Below are positions 9,170 to 17,114 of a stretch of 64,000 bases of DNA, piece after piece (within the stretch, counting starts at the first letter, position 1; the number at the start of each line of letters is the position of its first letter). The notes beneath the pieces are model-generated. The model ran no database searches. It was not told where the DNA came from and worked only from the letters and a program-made list of their open reading frames with translations. The translations under genes were made by a program, and so were the position numbers. The stretch lies in assembly GCA_019234815.1 (NCBI GenBank), contig JAFALA010000046.1:1-64000 (forward strand). Direction: 5' to 3'. This DNA is from Burkholderiaceae bacterium (lineage in GTDB: Bacteria; Pseudomonadota; Gammaproteobacteria; Burkholderiales; Burkholderiaceae_C).

Positions 9170-11794
9170 ATGTCCACCAAGGCTTCACATTCCTCGCCCA
9201 CGCAGACCAGCCTGCTGTCCGACGAGCTGCCCGACCCGGTCGCGATGGCGGTCGGCGCCGCGCAGCGCGGGCGCGAAGGCCACTTCAGCGAGTTCCACGG
9301 CCAGCTGAACGCCAAGGGCGGCGCGACGGCGCCGGTCAGCCCGCTGTGGCGGCATTTCCTGCAGGCCAACGGCAGCAGCGGCTGGCTGGACCTGCCGCAC
9401 CGCGCCGCGCGCGTGCAGCGCCGCGTGCAGGAAGACGGCGCCACCTACAACGTCTACAACGACAGCGGGCAGTCCTCGCGGGTCTGGCCGCTCAAGCTGC
9501 TGCCCATGCTGGTCGACGCCGAGCAATGGCGCAGCATCGAGCACGGCGTGCAGCAGCGCGCGCGGCTGCTCAACGCCACGCTGGCCGACATCTACGGCCC
9601 GCGCACCCTGCTCGACCGCGGCCTGCTGCCCGCCAGCCTGGTGTTTGCGCATCCGCAGTACCTGCGCCCGCTGCACGGCTGCCAGCCGCTCGGCGGCGTG
9701 CACGCGCATGTCATCGCCTTCGACCTGGCCCGCTGCCCCGACGGCCTGTGGTGGGTGATAGGCCAGCGCACGCAGGCGCCCTCGGGCCTGGGCTATCTGC
9801 TGGAGAACCGGATCATCATCGGCCAGCAGTTTCCCGAGGCCTTCCGCGACATGGCCGTGCAGCGCCTGGCGGCGAGTTTCCGCGGCCTGCTGCAAGGGCT
9901 GATGCGCTTGTCCCCCCAGGGCGAGCGCTCGCGCGTGGCGCTCTTGACGCCGGGGCCGCTCAACGAGACCTATTTCGAGCATGCCTTCCTGGCGCGCTAC
10001 CTGGGCATCACGCTGGTGGAGGGCGCCGACCTGACGGTGCGCAACAACCGCGTCTATCTGAAGACCCTGCACGGCCTGGAGCGCATCCACGTGCTGCTGC
10101 GCCGCGTCGACGACGAATACCTGGACCCGCTGGAGCTGCGCGCCGATTCCAGCCTGGGCCTGCCGGGCCTGATCCAGGCCCTGCGGGCCGGCGAAATCGT
10201 GGTGGCCAACGCGCCCGGCTCGGGCTGGCTGGAAAGCCCCGGCCTGAACGCCTTCTGGCCTGGCGTGGCCCAGGCCCTGCTGGGCGAGGAACTGAGCCTG
10301 CCCGCCACCGCCAGCTGGTGGTGCGGCGAGGCCAGCGCCTGGCAACAGCACCAGGACGCGCTCGACGATTTCGTCGTCGTGCCGACCTTTCCCGGCAGCG
10401 GCGGCGCGCGCAGCTTTGCGCCGCAGTCCATGGCCCAGCTGAGCGGTCCGGCCCGGGAGGCGCTGCTGCGCCAGATCAGCGCCGACCCCGCCGCCTACAC
10501 GCTGCAGGCGCGCGTGCAGGCCTCCGAGACCCCGGTCCTGCACCAGGGCCAGCTGGATGCGCGCGCCGCAGTGCTGCGCGTCTATGCGCTGACCGACGGA
10601 CGCGGCGGCTGGCAGGTGCTGCCCGGCGGGCTGACGCGCGTGGCCGCGGCGCGCGACAAGTCCATGGACTCCTGGCTGTCCATGCAGCGCGGCAGCGCCA
10701 GCACCGACACCTGGGTGCTGACCGAAGGCGAGGTCGACACCACCAGCCTGCTGCCGGCGCCGCTCAGCGCCGCCGAGCTGTCGGCGGTGCGGCGTCCGGT
10801 CTCCAGCCGTTCGGCGGAAAACCTGTTCTGGCTGGGCCGCTACACCGAACGCGCCGAGAACAGCGTGCGCCTGGCGCGGCTGACGCTGGAATCACTGTCG
10901 GGCTTCCAGCGCGAGGGCGGCGCCGCGCAAGTCATCGCCTTCCTCGACGAACTGGCGCGCCGCCACGGCCTGGTCAGCCCCGAGGTGCCGGCCGCCGGCA
11001 GCGCCATGCGTGTGTTCGAGCGCACGCTGGTGCACGACCTGGCCGACACCCTCGGCGCCACCAGCGTGGCCTGGAACCTGCGCGCGCTGCAGAACTGCGC
11101 CCAGGTGCTGCGCGAGCGCCTCTCGACCGAGCACTGGCAGCTGATCCACGAGGTCGGCGCACAGCTGCAGCACAACTTCCGCCCGCTGCTGGCCTCGCCG
11201 GCGCCGCCGCCGATTGCCGACGTGATGAGCGTGCTGGCCCTGACGGCCACGCACCTGGCGGCCATCACCGGCGCGCAGACCGACCGCATGACCCGCGACG
11301 ACGGCTGGCGCCTGCTCAGCGTAGGCCGCCAGATCGAACGCCTCGACTTTCTCTCGCAGGTCTTGAGCGCCGGCTTCGTGCACCGCCTGAACGAGTCCGA
11401 CGAAGGTTTCAACATGCTGCTGGGCCTGTTCGACTCCGTCATCACCTACCGCTCGCAATTCCAAGCGCGCCGCGAGGTGCCGCCGCTGCTGCACCTGCTG
11501 GTGCACGACGCCGACAACCCGCGCTCGCTGACCTGGGTGGCGCGCACCATGCGCGACCGCTTCGTCAAGCTCTCGCGGCTCGAATCGGCCTGGGCCCAAG
11601 CCATTGCCATGCAGCTGCCGCGGCCCGAGGACTGGGCCCTGGAGACGCTGAGCAGCGTCGATGACAAGGGCGTGCACCAGGAGCTGATCACGCGGCTGAA
11701 CGATTGCAGCAACCGCGTGCAACACCTGTCGCTGCAGATCAGCCGGCGCCTGTTCGCCCATGTCGGGCATCTGGACCAGGTGGTGTGGCAATGA
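9170..11794 (+). CDS. Fused circularly permuted ATP-grasp and alpha-E protein
   Basis: About 874 residues. Residues near 50-520 are a second circularly permuted ATP-grasp ligase (RTQAPSGLGYLLENRIIIGQQFPE, VDDEYLDPLELRADSSLGLPGL, VLPGGLTRVAAARDKSMDSW). Residues near 545-870 are an alpha-E domain (SSRSAENLFWLGRYTERAENSVRLARL). It is a fused paralogue of the two separate genes at 3232 and 4671. Where those have LEDN and HGAGGYG, this protein reads IGQR and PGSGGAR, so its ATP or metal site may differ. ATGs at 9134 and 9170 are both possible; neither has a good ribosome binding site. Its stop overlaps the next gene (ATGA). Confidence 0.87.
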   Translation: MSTKASHSSPTQTSLLSDELPDPVAMAVGAAQRGREGHFSEFHGQLNAKGGATAPVSPLWRHFLQANGSSGWLDLPHRAARVQRRVQEDGATYNVYNDSGQSSRVWPLKLLPMLVDAEQWRSIEHGVQQRARLLNATLADIYGPRTLLDRGLLPASLVFAHPQYLRPLHGCQPLGGVHAHVIAFDLARCPDGLWWVIGQRTQAPSGLGYLLENRIIIGQQFPEAFRDMAVQRLAASFRGLLQGLMRLSPQGERSRVALLTPGPLNETYFEHAFLARYLGITLVEGADLTVRNNRVYLKTLHGLERIHVLLRRVDDEYLDPLELRADSSLGLPGLIQALRAGEIVVANAPGSGWLESPGLNAFWPGVAQALLGEELSLPATASWWCGEASAWQQHQDALDDFVVVPTFPGSGGARSFAPQSMAQLSGPAREALLRQISADPAAYTLQARVQASETPVLHQGQLDARAAVLRVYALTDGRGGWQVLPGGLTRVAAARDKSMDSWLSMQRGSASTDTWVLTEGEVDTTSLLPAPLSAAELSAVRRPVSSRSAENLFWLGRYTERAENSVRLARLTLESLSGFQREGGAAQVIAFLDELARRHGLVSPEVPAAGSAMRVFERTLVHDLADTLGATSVAWNLRALQNCAQVLRERLSTEHWQLIHEVGAQLQHNFRPLLASPAPPPIADVMSVLALTATHLAAITGAQTDRMTRDDGWRLLSVGRQIERLDFLSQVLSAGFVHRLNESDEGFNMLLGLFDSVITYRSQFQARREVPPLLHLLVHDADNPRSLTWVARTMRDRFVKLSRLESAWAQAIAMQLPRPEDWALETLSSVDDKGVHQELITRLNDCSNRVQHLSLQISRRLFAHVGHLDQVVWQ

Positions 11795-12762
11795 CGGACG
11801 CCGCGCCCTTGAACCCCGCCGCGCCGGCGCGCCGCCTGCGCGTGCGGCACGAGACACGCTACGACTACGAAGAGTCCGTCGAGCTGGCGCACCACGTGGC
11901 CTTCCTGTGTCCGCGCGAAACGCCCTGGCAGCAGGTCGGCGCCTGGCGACTGAGCATCGCGCCGCTGCCCAACGGCTGGGTCGGCGCGGGCCTGTTCGCC
12001 GAGCAGGACGCCTTCACGCGCCAGCAGCTGAGCCGCGACCCGTTCGGCAACACGCGGCTGGTGTTCAGCCACGCGCAGGTACACGACTACCTGCAGGTCG
12101 GCAGCGGCTTCGAGGCCACGCTGCAAGACCGCCCGGCGCCGCAGGCCGACCTCGGCCCGCACTGGCGGGAGGTGGCCGAATCGCTGCGCTACCACGCTGG
12201 CGCCGTGCGCACCGAGGCGGTGGAGTTCACGCTCGGCTCGCCGTTCGCGCCCACCAGCGCCGCGCTGGCCGAGTTTGCCCGCCAGGCCTTTGACGGTTCC
12301 TGCAGCGTGGCCGGTGGCGCCGTGGCGCTGATGACGCAGATCCACACCGAATTCAAATACGAGCCGCTGAGCACGCACGTCGGCACCCGCGCGCCGGAGG
12401 CGCTTGCGCAGCGGCGCGGCGTCTGCCAGGACTTTGCCCACGTGATGATCGCCGCCTGCCGCTCGATCGGCCTGGCCGCGCGCTACGTCAGCGGCTACCT
12501 GCTCACGCACCCGCGGGCCGGCCAGCCACGCCTGATCGGCGCCGACGCTTCTCACGCCTGGGTGGAGGTCTGGTGCCCGCAGCAGGGCTGGCTGGCGCTG
12601 GACCCGACCAACAAGGTCTTTGCCAACCAGGACCACGTGACCCTGGCCTGGGGCCGCGACTACGCCGACGTGGCGCCGTTGCGCGGCGTGATCCGTGGCA
12701 GCGGTGCCACGAAATTGACCGTCGCCGTGACGGTGGAACCGGTGGAGAATGCGCGGGCTTGA
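11791..12762 (+). CDS. Transglutaminase family protein
   Basis: 323-residue stand-alone transglutaminase-like cysteine hydrolase. The N-terminal beta domain starts RLRVRHETRYDYEESVELAHHVAFLCPRETP. The core has Cys in RRGVCQDFAHVMIAACRS (about 211), His in SHAWVEVWCPQQGW (about 255) and Asp in LALDPTNK (about 270). The complete triad implies an active enzyme. The ATG at 11791 shares ATGA with the stop of the fused ligase gene, the arrangement expected for coupled translation. It is the last member of the ligase block and lacks the DUF2126 module of the other transglutaminase at 5710. Confidence 0.88.
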   Translation: MTDAAPLNPAAPARRLRVRHETRYDYEESVELAHHVAFLCPRETPWQQVGAWRLSIAPLPNGWVGAGLFAEQDAFTRQQLSRDPFGNTRLVFSHAQVHDYLQVGSGFEATLQDRPAPQADLGPHWREVAESLRYHAGAVRTEAVEFTLGSPFAPTSAALAEFARQAFDGSCSVAGGAVALMTQIHTEFKYEPLSTHVGTRAPEALAQRRGVCQDFAHVMIAACRSIGLAARYVSGYLLTHPRAGQPRLIGADASHAWVEVWCPQQGWLALDPTNKVFANQDHVTLAWGRDYADVAPLRGVIRGSGATKLTVAVTVEPVENARA

Positions 12763-12787
12763 AATCATCAACCCAGGAGCGTTCCAC

Positions 12788-13777
12788 ATGAATTACGCGA
12801 CCCGTCGATTGAAGCAGGGGCTCGGTCTGGTCCTTGCCGCCGTCAGCCTCAGCGCAGGCCTAACCGCCGCCCTGCTGCCCACCGCGCACGCCGCGGCACC
12901 GCAGGTCAAGACCACCGCCCCCGGCTTCTACCGCGCCATGCTGGGCGACTTCGAGGTCACCGCGCTGTCCGACGGCACGGTGGCGCTGCCGGTCGACCAG
13001 CTGCTGATCCACACCACGCCGGCGCACATCAAGCAGGTGCTGGCGGACAACTTCGAGTCCTCGCCGCTGGAGACCTCGGTCAACGCCTTCCTGATCAACA
13101 CCGGCTCCAAGCTGGTGCTGGTGGACACGGGCACTTCGCATTATTTCGGCCCGTCCTTGGGCCGGCTGCAGGAGAGCCTCAAGGCCGCGGGCTACCAGCC
13201 CGAGCAGGTCGACGAGGTCTACATCACCCACATGCACATGGACCACATCGGCGGCCTGATGGCCGGCGAGGCGCGCGCCTTCCCCAACGCCATCGTGCGC
13301 GCCGACAAGCACGACGCCGACTTCTGGCTGAGCCAGGCCCAGATGGACAAGGCCCCCGCCGAGCGCAAGGACTCGTTCAAGAACGCCATGGCTGTCCTGG
13401 ACCCCTACGTGAAGGCCGGCAAGTTCCTGCCCTTCAACGGCGACACCGAACTCGTGCCTGGCATCAAGGCCCACGCCAGCTACGGCCACACGCCCGGCCA
13501 CACCACCTACGTGATCGAGAGCAAGGGACAACGCCTGGTGCTGTGGGGCGACCTGATGCACGTCGCGGCACTGCAATTCCCCGAACCCGGCATCAGCGTC
13601 AAGTTCGACTCCGACATCCCCGCCGCGCTGGCGCAACGCAAGGCCGCCTTCGGCGATGCCGCCGCCCATGGCGACATGGTGGGCGCCGCGCACCTGCCCT
13701 TCCCCGGCCTCGGCCATCTGCGCAAGCAGGGCGCGGGCTACAAGTTCGTGCCGCTGAACTACAGCGTGGTGAACTGA
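12788..13777 (+). CDS. Exported metallo-beta-lactamase-fold hydrolase
   Basis: 329 residues with a signal peptide of about 36 residues (RRLKQGLGLVLAAVSLSAGLTAALLPTAHAA), so the enzyme is periplasmic. The zinc motif THMHMDHIGG gives the HxHxDH pattern, with later ligands in YGHTPGHTTYV, WGDLMHVA and AAHLPFPGLGHL. AHIKQVLADNFESSPLETSVNAFLINTGSKLVLVDTG matches the lactonase-like or phosphotriesterase-like branch rather than true beta-lactamases. CAGGAG lies about nine bases before the ATG at 12788. It follows the ligase block at short spacing, but its function need not be connected. The substrate is unknown. Confidence 0.88.
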   Translation: MNYATRRLKQGLGLVLAAVSLSAGLTAALLPTAHAAAPQVKTTAPGFYRAMLGDFEVTALSDGTVALPVDQLLIHTTPAHIKQVLADNFESSPLETSVNAFLINTGSKLVLVDTGTSHYFGPSLGRLQESLKAAGYQPEQVDEVYITHMHMDHIGGLMAGEARAFPNAIVRADKHDADFWLSQAQMDKAPAERKDSFKNAMAVLDPYVKAGKFLPFNGDTELVPGIKAHASYGHTPGHTTYVIESKGQRLVLWGDLMHVAALQFPEPGISVKFDSDIPAALAQRKAAFGDAAAHGDMVGAAHLPFPGLGHLRKQGAGYKFVPLNYSVVN

Positions 13778-13791
13778 AAGCACCCCGAAAC

Positions 13792-13822
13792 GAAACAAGG
13801 CCGCGCCATGCGGCCTTGTTTC
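13792..13822. terminator. Bidirectional hairpin between convergent genes
   Basis: A perfect 13-bp stem (GAAACAAGGCCGC at 13792-13804 and its complement at 13810-13822) with a 5-base loop. The stem's own outer A/T pairs can supply a short U run on either strand. It lies between the convergent metallohydrolase and amidotransferase genes, so it can end transcription from both. Confidence 0.75.
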
Positions 13823-13825
13823 ATT

Positions 13826-14527
13826 TCAACGCTGCAGGTGCCTGGCCCAGCGCGCATAGATGCGGTCGGCCACGGCCTGGCTGGCGCGCAGGTCCCGGTC
13901 GAGCGTGGCCAGGATGGAATCGCTGCTCTGCACGCCGGGCGAGCTGCTGCCGGCCATCTCTGCGGCGTCGGCCTGCAGCCAGTACCTGATCTTCGCGGCG
14001 TCCACCTCGCAGTGGAACTGCATGCCCAGGTGCCGGTCGCCGACGACAAAGGCCTGATTCGCGCAATGGCGGCCGCGCAGCAGCTGCGTGGCGCCGGGCG
14101 GGATGCTGAACGACTCGCCGTGCCACTGGAAGATATCGAAGCGGCCCGGCCCGAACCACTCGGCCGCGTCGGCATGCACGCTCTCCATCTCGCTCCAGCC
14201 GATCTCGACGTTTTCGGAGGCCTGCACGGTGCCGCCCAGGGCGCGCGCCATCAGCTGGCCGCCCAGGCAATGCCCAATCACGGGAATGTTGCGGTCCACG
14301 CAGAGCCGGATCTGGTCGAGCAATGCCGGGTAATAGGGCAGCGCATCGTTGGCGCTCATGGCGCCGCCGAGGATGCACAGGCCCGCGTGCTGCGTGATGT
14401 CGGCCGGCAGGTGGTCGCCCTCGTGCATCTGGAAGAGCCGGAACGGAATGTCCTGCGCTTGCAGCCAGACGGCGAAGTAGGCGGCGCCGTCCGTGGCGAG
14501 GTGCTGGATGATGGCAACAGGTTTCAT
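13826..14527 (-). CDS. Class I glutamine amidotransferase-like protein
   Basis: 233 residues from MKPVAIIQHLATDGAAYF; an in-frame ATG nine codons further upstream (14554) is less family-like. The nucleophile elbow VIGHCLGGQLMARALGG holds the Cys, and GMQFHCEVD supplies the His and Glu of the triad. This resembles stand-alone GMP synthase-like amidotransferases, which often act as gamma-glutamyl hydrolases or have unknown substrates. No synthetase partner is nearby. The gene start runs into a decayed alpha/beta-hydrolase remnant. Function beyond the fold is uncertain. Confidence 0.85.
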   Translation of the reverse strand: MKPVAIIQHLATDGAAYFAVWLQAQDIPFRLFQMHEGDHLPADITQHAGLCILGGAMSANDALPYYPALLDQIRLCVDRNIPVIGHCLGGQLMARALGGTVQASENVEIGWSEMESVHADAAEWFGPGRFDIFQWHGESFSIPPGATQLLRGRHCANQAFVVGDRHLGMQFHCEVDAAKIRYWLQADAAEMAGSSSPGVQSSDSILATLDRDLRASQAVADRIYARWARHLQR

Positions 14528-14609
14528 GCGTGATCGATCGAATGACGGCGGCATTGTCCTATGCGTCCGTCATCAGCCCTGCGTCCGCATGAAGCGCCGG
14601 CCTGCGGCA

Positions 14610-14820
14610 GCACGGCGGCAATGCCGCGGATCTGCGCCAGCGTGCCGTATTCGTCATCGACGCCCTGCACGGCCAGCAGCGGGCAGGTGATCGTGCGTAT
14701 GTCCTGCTCAATCGTCCAGTTTCGGAATTCCGGATGCAGCCAGATGTCGTTCCAGCCCCAGAAGGCCGAGTCGGGGTCGTCGTGGTACTTGCGCATGGGC
14801 GGCGGGACCTGAGGTCTCAA
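14610..14820 (-). pseudogene. Alpha/beta-hydrolase remnant
   Basis: An open frame reads PPPMRKYHDDPDSAFWGWNDIWLHPEFRNWTIEQDIRTITCPLLAVQGVDDEYGTLAQIRGIAAVLPQA. This is the typical central-to-C-terminal segment of an alpha/beta hydrolase, including CPLLAVQGxDDEYG, where the catalytic Asp normally sits. The N-terminal half with the nucleophile elbow is absent, and the catalytic-His end is replaced by unrelated sequence (GASCGRRADDG). The fragment is cut at both ends, so it is a pseudogene. A duplicated 11-mer marks its 5' border. Confidence 0.7.
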
Positions 14821-14831
14821 CTGAGGTCTCA
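14809..14831 (+). repeat. Direct repeat CTGAGGTCTCA at a remnant border
   Basis: CTGAGGTCTCA occurs at 14809-14819 and again at 14821-14831, separated by one base. It sits exactly where the recognisable hydrolase sequence ends, so it may mark the deletion or duplication that truncated the gene. Confidence 0.6.
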
Positions 14832-14955
14832 GGCGAAGCCCTTTTCAAAACGCGGTTAATGCCTGGAGCTTGTGCGCTGTCCGCCACAGGCGTAGAACAT
14901 CTTCAGCGCGCCATGTGCCGCTGCTATCCCGTCCCCTGACGCAACGGAGGTTGTC

Positions 14956-15468
14956 ATGCGCAAGCGGATTTACTGGGTATTGCCTGACCACGAAAGCGCC
15001 TTGCGCACCATGCATGAACTGCTGCTGGCCCGCTTGGGCGAGCGTCAGATCCATTTCATGGCCCGCGAAGGTACCAGCATGCAGGGCCTGCATGCTGCCA
15101 ATGTCCTGCAGACCTCCGACTTGGTCAGCGCCGCGCAGAACGGCGGCATGGCGGGCTCGGCCATGGGTGCGGCGCTGGGCGTGGTGGCGGCGTTCGAATT
15201 GGCTGGATTTGTGTCGGCCCCTGCTGTGCTGGTGGTGGCAATGGCCGCGATAGGCGCGGTGATGGGCGCCTGGCTGGCCAGCATGATAGGCAGCTCGGTG
15301 CCCAGCCGGCGCTTGCAACGCTTCGAGGCCGCGATGGACGCAGGCGCCTATCTGCTGATGGTGGACGTGCCGCGGACCCGCGTGACCGAAATCGAGCTGC
15401 TGCTGGAGCGCACCCACCCCGAGGCGCATTTCGAAGGCATGGAGCCGAACGTGCCGGCCTTCCCTTGA
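14956..15468 (+). CDS. Small membrane protein, DUF1269-like
   Basis: 170 residues. A cytoplasmic alpha/beta-like N-terminus (RKRIYWVLPDHESALRTMHELLLARLGERQIHFMAREG) is followed at about residues 65-118 by a glycine/alanine-rich hairpin of two membrane helices (GGMAGSAMGAALGVVAAFELAGF, LVVAMAAIGAVMGAWLASMIG). A ferredoxin-like tail follows (AYLLMVDVPRTRVTEIELLLERTHPEA). The layout matches DUF1269-type proteins, whose function is unknown. The ATG has GGAGG eight bases upstream. It stands alone between a remnant and convergent deoC. Confidence 0.8.
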   Translation: MRKRIYWVLPDHESALRTMHELLLARLGERQIHFMAREGTSMQGLHAANVLQTSDLVSAAQNGGMAGSAMGAALGVVAAFELAGFVSAPAVLVVAMAAIGAVMGAWLASMIGSSVPSRRLQRFEAAMDAGAYLLMVDVPRTRVTEIELLLERTHPEAHFEGMEPNVPAFP

Positions 15469-15478
15469 AGGCCTGATT

Positions 15479-16252
15479 TCAGTAGCCGCCGCCCTGTGCC
15501 GTGCTGGCCTGCCCGGCGAGCACGGCCTCGATATCGTTCAGCAAGCCACTGGCGCCGAAGCGGAACCGCTCGGGCTTGAGCGCGTCCAGCCCCCACCGCT
15601 CGGCGGCCAGTGCCAGATAAAGCTTCGCATCCGGCACGCTGCGTATGCCGCCTGAGGCCTTGAAGCCGGCGTCAGCACGTCCGCTGTCGGCCAGGGCCTG
15701 CAACATCGCCCGGGCCGCTTCCGGCGTGGCCGAGACGGCCGTCTTGCCGGTGCTGGTCTTGATGAAATCGGCGCCGGCCCGCAGCGCCAGCGCGCTGGCC
15801 TTGGCGATGGCCGCCGGACTTTGCAGCTCGCCGCTTTCGATGATGACCTTCAGCGTCAGGCCGGCGCAGGCAGCGCGCACGGCGGTGAGGAAGGCCAGCA
15901 CCTCGGCGTCCTGTCCCGCCAGCAGGGCGCGATAGGGCAGCACGACGTCGACCTCCTGCGCGCCGGCGTCGCGGATCTGCGCCACGTCGGCCAGGGTGCC
16001 GGCCAGGTCCAGCGCGCCGGACGGGAAATTGGCCACCGCCGCCACGCGGATCCCGGCCGGCAGCAGGCTGCGCGCCAGGGCTGCGAAACGCGGCCAGACG
16101 CAGACGGCGGCCACAGGCCCGAAGCGGGTCTGCGCGCGCCGGCACAGCGCTTCGACATCGGCGGGCGTGTCGGCGTCGTTCAGGCTGGTCAGGTCCAGAC
16201 AGGCCAGCGACAGGCGGGCCGCATCCTGCAAGGTGAATGTCGCGTCCGTCAT
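15479..16252 (-). CDS. deoC: Deoxyribose-phosphate aldolase
   Basis: 257-residue class I aldolase that splits 2-deoxyribose 5-phosphate into acetaldehyde and glyceraldehyde 3-phosphate. The Schiff-base lysine lies in ADFIKTSTGK and the second active-site lysine in FKASGGIRS, both canonical. It is the last gene of the nucleoside operon. Its ATG shares ATGA with the stop of the phosphorylase gene upstream. Together with that phosphorylase it completes salvage of deoxyribonucleosides into central carbon, although no phosphopentomutase is in the window. Confidence 0.95.
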   Translation of the reverse strand: MTDATFTLQDAARLSLACLDLTSLNDADTPADVEALCRRAQTRFGPVAAVCVWPRFAALARSLLPAGIRVAAVANFPSGALDLAGTLADVAQIRDAGAQEVDVVLPYRALLAGQDAEVLAFLTAVRAACAGLTLKVIIESGELQSPAAIAKASALALRAGADFIKTSTGKTAVSATPEAARAMLQALADSGRADAGFKASGGIRSVPDAKLYLALAAERWGLDALKPERFRFGASGLLNDIEAVLAGQASTAQGGGY

Positions 16253-17103
16253 GATCTGATCGACTCCAGCTCGCTCATGCCCGCCACCACCTCGGCCAGG
16301 AACTGCGCCGCGCGCTGGCCCGAGGCCTTGGCCTGCTGCAGGGTCAGCGCGTGCGTCAGCGCCTCGGTGGACAGCCCGGCGGCCATGTTCGTCATCAGCG
16401 CCAGGCCCATCACGCGCAATCCGGCGTGGCGAGCAGCGATGGTTTCCGGCACCGTGCTCATGCCCACGGCGTCGGCGCCCCAGGCCGCGAACATGCGGAT
16501 CTCGGCCGGCGTCTCGAACTGCGGTCCCTGCGCCCAGACATAGACGCCCTGGCCCAGGGCCAGCTGGCTGCGCCGCGCCACCTTGACCGCATGCGCGCGA
16601 AGTTCCAGGTCATAGGCATGGGCCATGTCGACAAAGCGTTCGCTGCCCTGCTCGCCGGTCAGCGGCGAGCGCTGCGGCGCATTGATGTGGTCGGTGATCA
16701 GCATCAGGCTGCCGGCCGGCATGTGGGGACGCAAGCTGCCCGAGGCATTGGTCAGCACCAGCACCTTGACGCCCCATGCCTTGAGGCTGCGCAGCGCCAC
16801 GTTCATGCCGGCACAGTCGCCGGTCTCGTAGGTGTGGGCGCGGCCGCGCAACATGGCCACGCGCTGCACGCCCGTCGGGCCCGCCAGCCGTCCCACCAGC
16901 ACCTCGGCCACGTGGCCCTCGACCCTGGGGCGGGGAAAGCCAGGCAGTTCGGCGTAGGAGAGCGCGGTGCCGTCCTGGACCTGCAACGTGGCGTCGGACC
17001 AGCCCGAGCCCAGCACCACGGCGACTTCAGGCGCGGCGCCAAACTGGGACTGCAGGCGCTGCACGCTGGCAGCGACCTGGTGATGTGTATGCGTGCTTTC
17101 CAT
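16249..17103 (-). CDS. Purine nucleoside phosphorylase (trimeric class)
   Basis: 284 residues. Converts purine (deoxy)nucleosides and phosphate to base and pentose 1-phosphate in the cytosol. Family marks are VAVVLGSGWSD at the phosphate loop, LTNASGSLRPHMPAGSLMLITDHIN and WAQGPQFETPAEIRMFAAWGADAVGMSTVPETIAARHAGL, with an Asn-containing base pocket (LMTNMAAG). The ATG at 17103 has AGGGAG seven bases upstream. A much longer frame upstream is antisense to nothing real and is not used. It lies between the ABC permeases and deoC, consistent with uptake then phosphorolysis. Confidence 0.93.
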   Translation of the reverse strand: MESTHTHHQVAASVQRLQSQFGAAPEVAVVLGSGWSDATLQVQDGTALSYAELPGFPRPRVEGHVAEVLVGRLAGPTGVQRVAMLRGRAHTYETGDCAGMNVALRSLKAWGVKVLVLTNASGSLRPHMPAGSLMLITDHINAPQRSPLTGEQGSERFVDMAHAYDLELRAHAVKVARRSQLALGQGVYVWAQGPQFETPAEIRMFAAWGADAVGMSTVPETIAARHAGLRVMGLALMTNMAAGLSTEALTHALTLQQAKASGQRAAQFLAEVVAGMSELESIRS

Positions 17104-17114
17104 GGGGGCTCCCT

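Noticed and set aside
3232-12762. Non-ribosomal peptide synthesis or siderophore cluster
   Set aside because: No adenylation, condensation or carrier domain is present. The ligases are ATP-grasp type and no product exporter accompanies them.
13826-14527. GMP synthase (guaA)
   Set aside because: Only the amidotransferase domain is present, and the ATP pyrophosphatase and dimerisation domains are absent, so a specific guaA call is not justified.
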